A model generated the notes under the pieces. The model was not told where the DNA came from and did not search any database. It was given only the letters and a program-made list of their open reading frames with translations. This document shows positions 9,896 through 19,439 of a stretch of 64,000 nucleotides of DNA, one piece after another; within the stretch, counting starts at the first letter, position 1, and every line of letters begins with the position of its first letter. Position numbers and translations under genes: made by a program. The stretch comes from Flammeovirgaceae bacterium BBD 1991-12 (GTDB lineage Bacteria; Bacteroidota; Bacteroidia; Cytophagales; Cyclobacteriaceae), in assembly GCA_001657315.1 (NCBI GenBank), contig LYSV01000001.1:62001-126000 (forward strand), written 5' to 3'.

Positions 9896-10161
9896 TTTTC
9901 AGGCAATACTCCATACTTATCGGCACGAATGTAGGATCCATCGGACATTTCCGGGGCAGAGGAGCTTTTTTAACAAAACCTTAATTAAATGCAATCACCT
10001 GACAAACTTACGCCCATACCCGAAAGTTGAAAGAAATAGTTGAAGCGGTGAATGAAGCAGGGTTAAATACACATTATCTATAGTTTTCCTGTCCTTTAAC
10101 AGACCCTCGATTATTTCAATAATCCTTAACTCTTTTCAAACCAGAAGCGAGGCTGAAAATT

Positions 10162-13100
10162 ATGAAATTCACATCAACGTCATTCACCAAAACCAGCTCA
10201 ATCATGTTAAAAAAACTACCTATTGCCAAACCGGTTCTGCTTTTTCTTTTCTTCGCTTTAAGCGTCTATCTTCCAGATAGCTATGCTCAATCCAATACCC
10301 AGAGCGAACAGCCCACGGGACTCTATGAGCAATCCAGGCTACTGGGAAGGTCCATTCTGAACGCCGCTACTTTTTCAGATGGTCCCACCTCGGGCACACG
10401 CCTTGGTGACGGTCCCATCAACCAACAGCCCATCCCCTTTGTCAACAAGCAACCTGTACAGGGGGTATCGGCTGTACTGAAAGATAAGAACGGCGAGTAT
10501 CTGGTCATGTCCGATAATGGATTTGGAGCATTGGAAAACTCGGCAGACTACAATCTCCGGGTTTACCGGGTCAGGCCCAGATTCAGGAAAAACAGCAGGC
10601 AGAGGGGTGGGGAAATTGAAGTAAAGGGGTTCATTGAGCTCCATGACCCCGACCATAAGATCCCTTTTGCCATTGTCAACCATTTTACAGAAAAAAGAAT
10701 ACTGACCGGAGCAGACTTTGACCTCGAATCCATTCAAAAAGCCAAAGACGGTACACTCTGGTTCGGCGATGAGTTTGGCCCTTTCCTGATCCATACCACG
10801 GCAGAAGGACGGGTACTCGAACCTCCCATAGCACTACCCGATTTTGATAACCCCGGGAAAGAGATCCGTGCACCACAAAGTCCCTTCAATGAAGAATCCA
10901 GTGCGGTACGTGTAATGAATGCCATGAGAAAGCACGCTCTTGATAATGGCAACGCTACCTATCCTGTATTTTCTCCATGGTATGTGATGTTGGACGATAA
11001 TAACAATGCGACTGGTGTGGGAAGCCGTGAGAATCCTCCTCCCGGCCTTGCCACTGCCTCCAGTGAGGTTTTTAATGTCAGATCATTGCAACGTTCCGGA
11101 TTTCCGGTGGTAGTCTACACGGTAAATGCCTCTGAAGCCATGGAAGACCTGCTTGATCTTGGTGTGGATGGCATCATTTCAGATCGGCCTGACTTATTGC
11201 TGGACGTCCTGAAAAACTATGACGGAAATGAGGATGGACAGCCGGATCTCATGACTTCTGACGGATTTATCAACAGTGATCTCTTCGATGCTCAGGGACA
11301 CAGAGGTGCGCGGAATCTCAGGCCTGAAAACACCCTGCCTTCCATGGAGGCTGCACTGGATTATCTTATGACAACACTGGAGTTTGACTGTGGCATTACG
11401 CTGGACAATCAACCTGTACTTGACCATGACCCTTACATTGAAGCCTCCAAAGTGAGAAAGGCCGATGGCAGTAACTATGAAGAGGACGATGAAGTGCTGG
11501 TAAAAAACCTGACGCTGGCAGAGATCCAGTCCACTTTTATTGCCGACAAGCTGCTCAGCGGACGTCCCGCCCAGACCAACGATCTTGCGCTGAGCCCTGT
11601 ATCTGTAGCTTTCGCCAACGAACGCGGATTAATGCACCCCTACATTATGCCTTCATTGCAACAGGTCTTTGATTTTGTGAAGTTTTACATTCGGTATTAT
11701 CAAACCGGCGCCGGCAGTGGAGAGGCGGATGCTGAAATGAAATGGAAAAACGCTCAACGTGTGCGTTTCAATATAGAGACCAAGATCAATCCGAGAACCG
11801 ACAGCGATGGTAAGGGCAATACCTTTGTAGCCAGAACAAAAGAGCCCGGGGACTTTATGAATGCCATAGGAGGCACCATTGTGGCCTTCAACTGGCAAAG
11901 CCGGGCCGATATCCAAAGTTTCGATTTCAGATCACTCCTGCTGGTCCATGAAAAGTATCCACAGATAAGGACTGTCTGCCTGTTTGGTGACTTTCCAAAG
12001 GTGGAAGACGTGGGAGATGGCACCAACCTGCAGGACCAGAACGGCATGAACACCCCGTGGCTGGCTGGCCTGTACTGGCCCTACAGGGTTACCGCTGACA
12101 GTGATCCTTTCAAGGCTCGTGGCAGCGGCGGTTTCGAGGGTATGGCCCTTACCAAAGACAAGGAAACACTGTTGCCCCTGCTGGAGAAGCCGCTGGTCGG
12201 TGCTCCTGCCAAAACACTGCTTATCCACGCTTTTGATATAAAAACCAAAAGCTATACTGGAGATCGTTACCAGTACGTTATGGAAGAAAGTGCCACAGCC
12301 ATTGGGGACTTCATTATGTTCAGCGATGACAGAGGACTGGTCATTGAAAGAGACGGCAGCCAGGGCAACCTGGATGGATTCAAAAGAGTATTCGAGATCC
12401 AGATCAACGGACCTGAACAACCTGTAGGCAAAAGAGAGGCGCTGGATCTGATGAAGATAAGAGATGAACGGGGTATTTCCACTCCCGGCCTGCCGGGAGA
12501 TGTGGGTATTGGGGAAGAATTTGCCTTTCCATTTGTAACCATTGAAAGCGTACTTACCTTCAGCAGAACAAAACTCGGCATCCTCAATGACAACAATTAC
12601 CCTTTCAGTGTTGGACGACATGTTGGAACAGGACTTCCTGATGATACTGAATTTATCAAGGTAAGACTTTCCAAAAGACTAGGCAGAGAACCCATCATCG
12701 TACCTACACCACTCACCGTGGTAAATTCTGCCAGCAACACGGACCTGTTCAACTTACAGAACGGATCGATGATCGACCCCAACAGGTATCCTGAGCTTAC
12801 CCTGAGGGCTGATTTCAGGCAACCGGCTGTAGAAAGTGTAATATTTTGGCTGAATGGCGAAAAGGTACAGACTGAAAACTTTTATCCCTATGCACTGGCC
12901 GGTGATAACAATGGCAACTACAATACCTTTGACTTTCCTGCAGGTGAGCATACGGTGATGGTCCATGCCTTTTCCAGAAACGATGGTAGAGGCAGGCTTA
13001 TAGCTGAAGCATCAGTCACGTTCACCATACTTGAAAAAACATCATCTCTGGCAAGGAAAAGTAAGGAAGAAGACAAAGGCGATGAACCAGCACTCAGCCT

Positions 13101-13359
13101 TAGCCCGGAGATCTATCCCAACCCTTTTGAAAACGTTGTCAACCTTAGAATTCAAAGTGAGCGGACCGGTCCCCTGTCGATCAGACTGACCGATCTGGAG
13201 GGAAGAACGATCTGGAAGGAAACTCAGATGATCGGATCGGGATGGCAGTCCCTTCAGGTGGACCTTTCGTCCAAAACCGGCATGAAGGAAGGCCTTTATC
13301 TGATGCAACTGCAGTATCCCAATGGTAAGTCAGGCACTTTCCGGCTTTTAAAGCAATAG
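10162..13359 (+). CDS. Exported phytase-like esterase / glycerophosphodiester phosphodiesterase fusion with T9SS sorting tail
   Basis: 1065 residues. An alternative start at 10204 (MLKKLPIAKP) gives a more typical signal peptide ending in DSYAQ. Residues about 50-240 resemble the N-terminal half of the esterase-like/phytase-like propeller (LGRSILNAATFSDGPTSGT, then LVMSDNGFGAL, then WFGDEFGPFL). Residues about 300-345 carry the C-terminal signature of GDPD (VVVYTVNASEAM, LGVDGIISDRPDLL). Residues about 375-620 then carry the N-terminal GDPD signature (GHRGARNLRPENT) with FDCGITLDNQPVLDHDP and FNIETKINPR. Residues 650-765 return to the phytase-like fold (GSGGFEGMALTKD, then EESATAIGDF). The final 80 residues are a type A T9SS sorting domain (SPEIYPNPFENVVNLRI). 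GDPDs cleave glycerophosphodiesters. The GDPD order appears permuted relative to the family. Confidence 0.85.
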   Translation: MKFTSTSFTKTSSIMLKKLPIAKPVLLFLFFALSVYLPDSYAQSNTQSEQPTGLYEQSRLLGRSILNAATFSDGPTSGTRLGDGPINQQPIPFVNKQPVQGVSAVLKDKNGEYLVMSDNGFGALENSADYNLRVYRVRPRFRKNSRQRGGEIEVKGFIELHDPDHKIPFAIVNHFTEKRILTGADFDLESIQKAKDGTLWFGDEFGPFLIHTTAEGRVLEPPIALPDFDNPGKEIRAPQSPFNEESSAVRVMNAMRKHALDNGNATYPVFSPWYVMLDDNNNATGVGSRENPPPGLATASSEVFNVRSLQRSGFPVVVYTVNASEAMEDLLDLGVDGIISDRPDLLLDVLKNYDGNEDGQPDLMTSDGFINSDLFDAQGHRGARNLRPENTLPSMEAALDYLMTTLEFDCGITLDNQPVLDHDPYIEASKVRKADGSNYEEDDEVLVKNLTLAEIQSTFIADKLLSGRPAQTNDLALSPVSVAFANERGLMHPYIMPSLQQVFDFVKFYIRYYQTGAGSGEADAEMKWKNAQRVRFNIETKINPRTDSDGKGNTFVARTKEPGDFMNAIGGTIVAFNWQSRADIQSFDFRSLLLVHEKYPQIRTVCLFGDFPKVEDVGDGTNLQDQNGMNTPWLAGLYWPYRVTADSDPFKARGSGGFEGMALTKDKETLLPLLEKPLVGAPAKTLLIHAFDIKTKSYTGDRYQYVMEESATAIGDFIMFSDDRGLVIERDGSQGNLDGFKRVFEIQINGPEQPVGKREALDLMKIRDERGISTPGLPGDVGIGEEFAFPFVTIESVLTFSRTKLGILNDNNYPFSVGRHVGTGLPDDTEFIKVRLSKRLGREPIIVPTPLTVVNSASNTDLFNLQNGSMIDPNRYPELTLRADFRQPAVESVIFWLNGEKVQTENFYPYALAGDNNGNYNTFDFPAGEHTVMVHAFSRNDGRGRLIAEASVTFTILEKTSSLARKSKEEDKGDEPALSLSPEIYPNPFENVVNLRIQSERTGPLSIRLTDLEGRTIWKETQMIGSGWQSLQVDLSSKTGMKEGLYLMQLQYPNGKSGTFRLLKQ

Positions 13360-13380
13360 ATCTGCCTTTTTCTATTCAAC

Positions 13381-13420
13381 AGGGCTGTCTCCATAGTGGA
13401 GGCAGCCCTTATTGTTTTAC
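13381..13420 (+). terminator. Intrinsic terminator
   Basis: Arms AGGGCTGtCTCC (13381-13392) and GGAGgCAGCCCT (13398-13409) pair with one mismatch around a short loop, followed by a TTATTGTTTT tail. It ends the phytase-like/GDPD gene 22 bp after its stop. Confidence 0.85.
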
Positions 13421-13493
13421 AGATACCTGATACCCCAAACTTCAACACTCTCCAAATATCTCCTTTCATAGATTTTACGTACTTTTGATAGAG

Positions 13494-14087
13494 ATGAATC
13501 CGAATATTCACACTATATCGTTCCCCGGGCGTCTGGCCATGAGTGATGATGAATTTTTCGAGTTTTGCCAGGCAAACCGACAGCTTGATTTCGAACGAGA
13601 TAAATACGGCAATATCATAATTATGTCCCCAAACAGCAGCCTCAACTCACGGCGACATTCCATCCTGCAAAACAGTTTGTTCCAATGGAATGAGGATAAT
13701 CAGGGCAAAGGCGTGGTTTTCGATGCTTCGGCTGGCTTCACACTGCCTGATACCTCCGTTCGGTCTCCGGATGTTGCCTGGGTAGTAAAAGAAAAATGGA
13801 ACAAACTCACCAATAAAGAAAAGTCTGCATTTGCACCCATCGTACCTGAATTTATTATGGAGGTAATGTCTCCTTCAGACACCCTCAAAGACCTCCAGGA
13901 TAAAATGGGTCATTGGATTGAAAATGGTGTTCAACTGGGCTGGCTGATCGACCCTGAAAATGAAAAGGCCTATATCTATACTTCAGAGGGCATTACCAGA
14001 ATAGCAGAGAGTTTTGACACCCAACTGGACGGTGCTCCGATGCTACCGGGTTTCACCTTCGACCTTTCCTTGCTAAGGGATCAATAA
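13494..14087 (+). CDS. Uma2-family (DUF820) putative endonuclease
   Basis: 197 residues from the ATG at 13494; a TTG three codons upstream is less likely. The protein matches the Uma2/DUF820 PD-(D/E)XK-like family: an N-terminal MSDDEFFEFCQANRQLDFE block, RSPDVAWVVKEKW (the conserved PD motif), APIVPEFIMEVMSPSDTLKDLQDKM (E-V-x-S-P-S motif) and a WENGVQLGWLIDP ending. The family is abundant in cyanobacteria and Bacteroidota. Its role is unproven, with a nuclease predicted from the fold. It stands alone between a terminator and the GH28 gene. Confidence 0.88.
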   Translation: MNPNIHTISFPGRLAMSDDEFFEFCQANRQLDFERDKYGNIIIMSPNSSLNSRRHSILQNSLFQWNEDNQGKGVVFDASAGFTLPDTSVRSPDVAWVVKEKWNKLTNKEKSAFAPIVPEFIMEVMSPSDTLKDLQDKMGHWIENGVQLGWLIDPENEKAYIYTSEGITRIAESFDTQLDGAPMLPGFTFDLSLLRDQ

Positions 14088-14208
14088 TATTCTTCATAAC
14101 ATGTTCCGAACCTAAAATAGCCAGAAGCCCACGACTATTGTAGTGGAGCATATAATATCCATCGTCATACTTACAGCACACTTTATTGTGTTGTTTTTTT
14201 GACAGGTT

Positions 14209-15672
14209 ATGATAAACATCAAAATGCTCAAAAGTAGTGTTACATTTGCTACACTGATCATACTGCTTTCGTGCAGTACTTCTTCCGAACCACAAAAGAG
14301 CTTTACCGCTGAAACAGCAAAACAATTAGAGGCCGAAGGGTGGAAGCAGGTACCGCAGATCCTTGGCAGGATAAAAGCGCCGGAGTTTGCCAACAACACT
14401 TTTAACATAAGGGACTTTGGTGCTTTGGGTGACTCATCCACCAATGACCTTCCCGCAGTTTTGAAAGCTTTGTCGGCCTGCTCAGCTGCCGGGGGAGGTA
14501 AAGTCATCATTCCATCCGGTCAGTATTTCATCAAAGGCCCTATCCACCTGCAAAGCAATATCAATCTTAACCTGGAAGAAGGAGCAAGGATCTTTTTCAG
14601 TCAGGATCCCCGGGATTATCTGCCAGCGGTCAAAGTACGCTGGGAAGGAACGGTGTGCTATAACTATTCCCCGCTCATCTATGGTTATCAGCTTAAAAAC
14701 ATAGCCATTACCGGTAAGGGTACTATTGATGGTGCCGCACGCGAATGGTCCATGAAATGGCGTAAGCTGCAAAAGCCCGAAAAGGACCGGCTCAGGCAAA
14801 TGGGAAATGACACCATACCCGAGATCCAACGGGTATTTGCCAATGGTTTTCTTGATCTGGATGGTGACGGACAGGACGATGGCTATGGTGATGGAAAGGA
14901 ACATTATCTTCGTCCCACACTCATCGAGCTATATGAATGCGAAAATATACTGTTGGAAGACTTCTCGATCAGGGAGAGCCCGTTCTGGACGGTACACCCG
15001 GTTTTCAGCCGGAATATTACCATCCGTAATCTGACAGTTTTTGGTGCAGTGCTGAACGATGACGGTATCGACCCTGACAGCTGCGAAGATGTGCTCATAG
15101 AAGGCTGTGAAATACAGACAATGGATGACGCCATATCGATCAAGGCGGGCCGGGATCAGGACGCATGGAACAGGCCGGGAAGCAAGAACATCATCGTAAG
15201 AAATAACCGGCTCCTAAGTGGAGTGAATGCCTTATGCATAGGTTCGGAAATGTCAGGTGGCGTAAGAAATATCTTCGCAGAGAACAATTATATCGCCAAC
15301 GGCAAGCATGCCCTCAACTTCAAGTGTAACCTGGACAGAGGAGGTCAGGTAGAAAACGTATACCTGCGCAATACGGAAATTAAATCATGCCGGGAGGCCA
15401 TGTTCATCTTCAGAATGGACTACCATGGCTACCGAGGGAATCATTTCCCCACTAAATTCAATGATTTCTTTGTGTCTGGTATCCGCTGTGGGCAGGTAGA
15501 GGAAAAACCTTTCAAAATAGTGGGTGTACCCGATCAGTACATCACACGGATATTTCTCAACGATATAAAGATCGACAAAGCCGGTGGAAAAAGTCAGTTC
15601 GAACATACATCTGACCTTGTCTTTACCGATGTGATCATCAATGGTATACCTTTTCAACATGCAGCAAATTAA
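14209..15672 (+). CDS. Glycoside hydrolase family 28 (polygalacturonase-like) lipoprotein
   Basis: 487 residues, with an alternative ATG at 14224. Lipoprotein signal with LLSC at about residue 22. A DFGALGDSSTND block near residue 65 begins a right-handed parallel beta-helix. The family acids are seen in NDDGIDPDS (about 283-291, where NTDGID is usual) and TMDDAISIK (about 303-311). The usual GHG is replaced by a GSEMSGG-like block, as in exo-acting or unusual GH28 subgroups. It probably removes galacturonate from pectic chains in the periplasm or at the surface. The next gene, a sulfatase, starts inside the last codons of this one, so both are likely cotranscribed. Confidence 0.9.
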   Translation: MINIKMLKSSVTFATLIILLSCSTSSEPQKSFTAETAKQLEAEGWKQVPQILGRIKAPEFANNTFNIRDFGALGDSSTNDLPAVLKALSACSAAGGGKVIIPSGQYFIKGPIHLQSNINLNLEEGARIFFSQDPRDYLPAVKVRWEGTVCYNYSPLIYGYQLKNIAITGKGTIDGAAREWSMKWRKLQKPEKDRLRQMGNDTIPEIQRVFANGFLDLDGDGQDDGYGDGKEHYLRPTLIELYECENILLEDFSIRESPFWTVHPVFSRNITIRNLTVFGAVLNDDGIDPDSCEDVLIEGCEIQTMDDAISIKAGRDQDAWNRPGSKNIIVRNNRLLSGVNALCIGSEMSGGVRNIFAENNYIANGKHALNFKCNLDRGGQVENVYLRNTEIKSCREAMFIFRMDYHGYRGNHFPTKFNDFFVSGIRCGQVEEKPFKIVGVPDQYITRIFLNDIKIDKAGGKSQFEHTSDLVFTDVIINGIPFQHAAN

Positions 15673-17230
15673 ATACCTCCTTCCGGTCATATTATGTGCG
15701 TTCATATACAGTTGTAGTCCTGAGCGGGAGCAACGGGAAAACACAAAGGAGAAACCCAATATTGTGATCATTATGGCCGATGATATGGGTTTTTCCGATC
15801 TGGGCTGTTATGGCAGCGAGATCCGTACACCCAATCTTGACAGTCTGGCCTATGGAGGAGTACGTTTTTCCAATTTTTACAACAATACCAAATGCAGCCC
15901 GAGCCGGGCATCACTGCTTACCGGTATGTATCCTCACAAAGCTGGTGTAGGCCGGGTAGTTCTGCACCATGGTGGGCGCCTGAGAAACGGACCCTATCAG
16001 GGTTATCTTTCGGACAGTTCCAGAACCATTGCAGAATGGTTGAAGGCATCAGGTTATCGAACAGGTATGTCTGGCAAGTGGCACGTGGGAGAAAATCCGC
16101 AGCACTGGCCAAAACAACGTGGGTTTGACCGCTATTTCGGTTTGATAAGTGGAGCCAGCAGCTACTATGAAGTAATAAAAGACCAACCCAGGACCCGCCA
16201 GATGGTACTGGAAGATTCACTCTGGACACCTCCCGGAGACTTTTACATGACCGATGCCATCACAGACTATGCAGTGGACTTTATCAGGGAGCAGCAGGAT
16301 AAAGATACTCCCTATTTTCTGTATGTAGCGTATACTGCTCCCCACTGGCCCCTGCATGCTCCTGAAGCGGACATTCGCCGGTACAAGGGAATGTACAATG
16401 GCGGCTGGGACAGCCTGCGTCAGGCACGACTTAAAGGCCTGCAGGAGCAAGGTATTCTGAGTAAAGCTCAAAAGCTGTCCGACCGCCTCCCATCTGTTCC
16501 GGCCTGGGATTCTGTTACTGATAAAGCCTTCTGGACAGAGCGTATGGAGGTATATGCAGCCATGATCGACCGTCTTGACCAGGGAATTGGTCGAATTGTC
16601 CAATCAACTAAAGAAGGCAACCATTTCGACAATACACTGATCATTTTCCTCTCTGACAATGGCGGCAGTGCGGAAGACATTACCGGAAGAGGCCTGAATG
16701 ATCCTAAAATACCTGTGGGCGCCAAAGGGTCATATGTGGCTTACCGAGAACCGTGGGCGCTGGCATCGGATACGCCATGGCAGCGCTATAAAAAATGGTT
16801 AAATGAAGGAGGGATCTCCACCCCCATGATCGCGCACTGGCCGGATCACATCAGAAATCGGGGACAGGTAATACATTATCCCGGCCAGATCATGGATATA
16901 CTGCCTACCCTGCTCGATATCAACAACATAGATACAGATGATCTATCACCTCGCTGGAAAACCCCCGATGGCCTGTCATTGCTGCCCGCAATCTCCGGAA
17001 GTACCACCGAACGGGATACACCGATATTCTGGGAGTTCAACGGTGGTAAGGCAGTGCGTCTTAAAGACAGCAAACTGTTGGCTGATAAGAACGGAGAATG
17101 GAGGCTTTATGACCTTAAGTCAGACAGAATTGAATCCAGGGATCTGGCCGGACTACAACCAGAACTGGCGGATAGTCTGGCTGTACTTTACAGTCAATGG
17201 GCCATAAAAATGAATATTCCCACAGAATAA
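15659..17230 (+). CDS. Type I sulfatase (arylsulfatase family), lipoprotein
   Basis: 523 residues from 15659 (MQQIKYLLPV); an upstream in-frame ATG at 15641 extends the N-terminus by six residues. Lipobox AFIYSC. The metal-binding ADDMGFSDLGCYG block is followed at about residue 79 by C-S-P-S-R-A-S-L-L-T-G, the Cys-type formylglycine motif, so an anaerobic-type or FGE maturase elsewhere in the genome is needed. GKWHVG and LSDNGGS carry further active-site residues. A long insertion with GWDSLRQARLKGLQEQGI resembles subfamily S1_4 enzymes. It overlaps the GH28 gene by 14 bp, which suggests that the glycan degraded by this operon carries sulfate. Confidence 0.93.
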   Translation: MQQIKYLLPVILCAFIYSCSPEREQRENTKEKPNIVIIMADDMGFSDLGCYGSEIRTPNLDSLAYGGVRFSNFYNNTKCSPSRASLLTGMYPHKAGVGRVVLHHGGRLRNGPYQGYLSDSSRTIAEWLKASGYRTGMSGKWHVGENPQHWPKQRGFDRYFGLISGASSYYEVIKDQPRTRQMVLEDSLWTPPGDFYMTDAITDYAVDFIREQQDKDTPYFLYVAYTAPHWPLHAPEADIRRYKGMYNGGWDSLRQARLKGLQEQGILSKAQKLSDRLPSVPAWDSVTDKAFWTERMEVYAAMIDRLDQGIGRIVQSTKEGNHFDNTLIIFLSDNGGSAEDITGRGLNDPKIPVGAKGSYVAYREPWALASDTPWQRYKKWLNEGGISTPMIAHWPDHIRNRGQVIHYPGQIMDILPTLLDINNIDTDDLSPRWKTPDGLSLLPAISGSTTERDTPIFWEFNGGKAVRLKDSKLLADKNGEWRLYDLKSDRIESRDLAGLQPELADSLAVLYSQWAIKMNIPTE

Positions 17231-17419
17231 TGTGCTGAAAAGGGCTCTGAAGAGTGAGATGTATCCCCCAAAACGCTCATTATTGGGAATTCATTTGAAA
17301 CCAATAAATCAAACTGAAAATTTTTGGTGCCGCCGAATGTTTTATTCAGTGGGTGCTATCATAAAAAAGTGTAAGGGTACCGCAAAACCGGGCCGTCATC
17401 AATAGAGGGAATAAAACGT

Positions 17420-18238
17420 ATGGAATCTACTCTTTTTAACGTAGAAAACAAGGTGGTCGCCATAACAGGCGGATGTGGTATACTGGGTATCGCTATGGCA
17501 AAAGCACTGGCCAAGAACGGTGTGAAAGTAGCTTTGCTGGACAGGAACACCGCTGGTGCCGATGAATTAAAGGATGAAGCACATCAAAATGGTTGGACCG
17601 TAAACGCTTACAGAACTGATGTTCTTGATGAAGACACCATACGGGATACCCGCAACCAGGTGCTGGCAGATTTCGGTACAGTAGACGTTCTGATCAACGC
17701 AGCCGGTGGGAACATGCCCGGAGCCACCGTAGGGCCGGACCAAAGTGTGCTGGACCTGTCATCTGGTGATATCCGGAAAGTGCTGGAGTTGAACTATCTT
17801 GGTACTGTCATTCCCACACAGGTTTTTCTGGAACATATGATCGAAAAAAAGGCCGGTAATATCATCAATATTTCCTCTATGTCTGCCCAAAGGCCACTGA
17901 CCCGGGTGATGGGGTACTCCTCCTCCAAGGCGGCCATAGATAATTATACCCGTTGGATGGCGGTGGAACTCGCCACCAAGTTTGGAGAAGGTCTGAGGGT
18001 GAATGCTATGGCGCCTGGTTTTTTCCTTACCCGGCAAAATGAAACCCTGCTGACCAACGGGGACGGCTCCCTCACAGCACGGGGAAAGACAATAATTGAA
18101 CATACACCATTCAGGCGCTTTGGTACACCCGAGGAGCTGGTGGGCACCCTGATCTGGCTGATCTCCGATGCCTCCAGGTTTGTGACAGGCGCTGTTGTTC
18201 CCATTGATGGTGGTTTTAATGCATTTAGCGGCGTATAA
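17420..18238 (+). CDS. uxuB: SDR-family D-mannonate oxidoreductase (fructuronate reductase), UxuB type
   Basis: 272 residues. Classical short-chain dehydrogenase: Rossmann motif [15 protein letters not shown] at about 13-27, NAAGG (about 94-98), catalytic Ser in NISSMS and the Y-S-S-S-K pair near residues 172-176, and a terminal [16 protein letters not shown]. The gene ends 2 bp before uxuA, and Firmicutes such as Bacillus use an SDR of this size as mannonate oxidoreductase beside uxuA, so reduction of fructuronate to mannonate is the likely role. A general sugar-acid SDR cannot be excluded by sequence alone. It is the first gene of the uronate operon proper, 189 bp after the sulfatase. Confidence 0.8.
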   Translation: MESTLFNVENKVVAITGGCGILGIAMAKALAKNGVKVALLDRNTAGADELKDEAHQNGWTVNAYRTDVLDEDTIRDTRNQVLADFGTVDVLINAAGGNMPGATVGPDQSVLDLSSGDIRKVLELNYLGTVIPTQVFLEHMIEKKAGNIINISSMSAQRPLTRVMGYSSSKAAIDNYTRWMAVELATKFGEGLRVNAMAPGFFLTRQNETLLTNGDGSLTARGKTIIEHTPFRRFGTPEELVGTLIWLISDASRFVTGAVVPIDGGFNAFSGV

Positions 18239-18240
18239 CT

Positions 18241-19428
18241 ATGAGTTTTATCCAAACCATGCGCTGGTACGGCCCAAAAGATCCTGTGCAGCTCAGTCAT
18301 ATCAGGCAGGCGGGAGCTACCGGTATTGTAACAGCGTTGCATCACATTCCCAACGGGGAAGTATGGTCCCCTGAAGAGATCCAAAAACGGATTAGAGAAG
18401 TGGAGGCTGCAGGCCTGACATGGGACGTAGTCGAAAGTATACCTGTTCATGAGAACATTAAAACCCGAAATGGGCAGTTTCAGACCTACATACGTAATTA
18501 CAAGGAATCCATCAGGAATGTGGGTAACGCAGGAATAAAGACCATCTGTTATAATTTCATGCCTGTTTTGGACTGGACAAGAACAGACCTTGGGTACCGA
18601 CTGCCCAACGGAGCAAAGGCATTGCGCTACGACAAGGCTGCCATGACCGCTTTCGACCTGTTCATCCTGAAACGTGAAAACAGCCAATACACAGACGAAG
18701 AGATAGAAAAGGGAAAAAGGTTTTTCGAAAACACCAATAACAACGGCAGGGATCTGTTGGTCAAAAACATTATAGCCGGACTCCCGGGAGCTGAAGAATC
18801 CTACACAGTAGAAGATTTCAGGCAAAAACTGGCGGACTATGCGCAGATCGATGCAGAAGGCCTGAAGTCGAACATAGTGGAATTTCTGAAGGAGATCATC
18901 CCGGTAGCCGAAGAGGCAGGAGTAAAAATGGCGATCCATCCCGATGACCCTCCCTTCCCTCTGTTTGGTTTACCCCGTGTAGTAAGCACCGCTGAGGATA
19001 TCAGGCATATTTTTGCCTCAGTGGATTCACCTTCCAATGGGCTGACTTTCTGCACCGGATCCTTCGGCGTTCTTGAAGACAATGACCTTGCTTCCATGGC
19101 AACAGAATTTGGTGACCGGATCCATTTTGTGCATCTCAGAAGTACACTGAGAGATATGGAAGGCAATTTCTATGAAGCAGACCACCTTTGCGGCGATGTG
19201 GATATGTACGCCGTGGTAAAAGCCTTACTCGAGGAGATGTCCAGGAGAAAAAAAGCCCCCCAGGATGATATCCATATCCCCATGCGACCCGACCACGGTC
19301 ATCAGATGATCGATGATCTGGAAAAGATCACTAATCCCGGATACTCTGGCATAGGCCGCCTGAAAGGGTTGGCGGAGATCCGGGGGCTCGAAATGGGTAT
19401 AAAGAGATCATTGCAATTAGACATTTAG
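18241..19428 (+). CDS. uxuA: Mannonate dehydratase
   Basis: 395 residues, full length for UxuA. It dehydrates D-mannonate to 2-keto-3-deoxygluconate using Mn2+ or Fe2+. Seen: the [19 protein letters not shown] start with [11 protein letters not shown], the [14 protein letters not shown] block, metal-site segments with [29 protein letters not shown] and the late MRPDHGHQM. It sits 2 bp after uxuB and 11 bp before uxaC. It serves the glucuronate arm of the pathway. Confidence 0.96.
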   Translation: MSFIQTMRWYGPKDPVQLSHIRQAGATGIVTALHHIPNGEVWSPEEIQKRIREVEAAGLTWDVVESIPVHENIKTRNGQFQTYIRNYKESIRNVGNAGIKTICYNFMPVLDWTRTDLGYRLPNGAKALRYDKAAMTAFDLFILKRENSQYTDEEIEKGKRFFENTNNNGRDLLVKNIIAGLPGAEESYTVEDFRQKLADYAQIDAEGLKSNIVEFLKEIIPVAEEAGVKMAIHPDDPPFPLFGLPRVVSTAEDIRHIFASVDSPSNGLTFCTGSFGVLEDNDLASMATEFGDRIHFVHLRSTLRDMEGNFYEADHLCGDVDMYAVVKALLEEMSRRKKAPQDDIHIPMRPDHGHQMIDDLEKITNPGYSGIGRLKGLAEIRGLEMGIKRSLQLDI

Positions 19429-19439
19429 AGCATTTTTAT

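Noticed and set aside
17944-18939. Long antisense open frame (331 codons) across uxuB/uxuA
   Set aside because: It is the mirror of two well-supported genes and spans their junction; its translation shows no domain.
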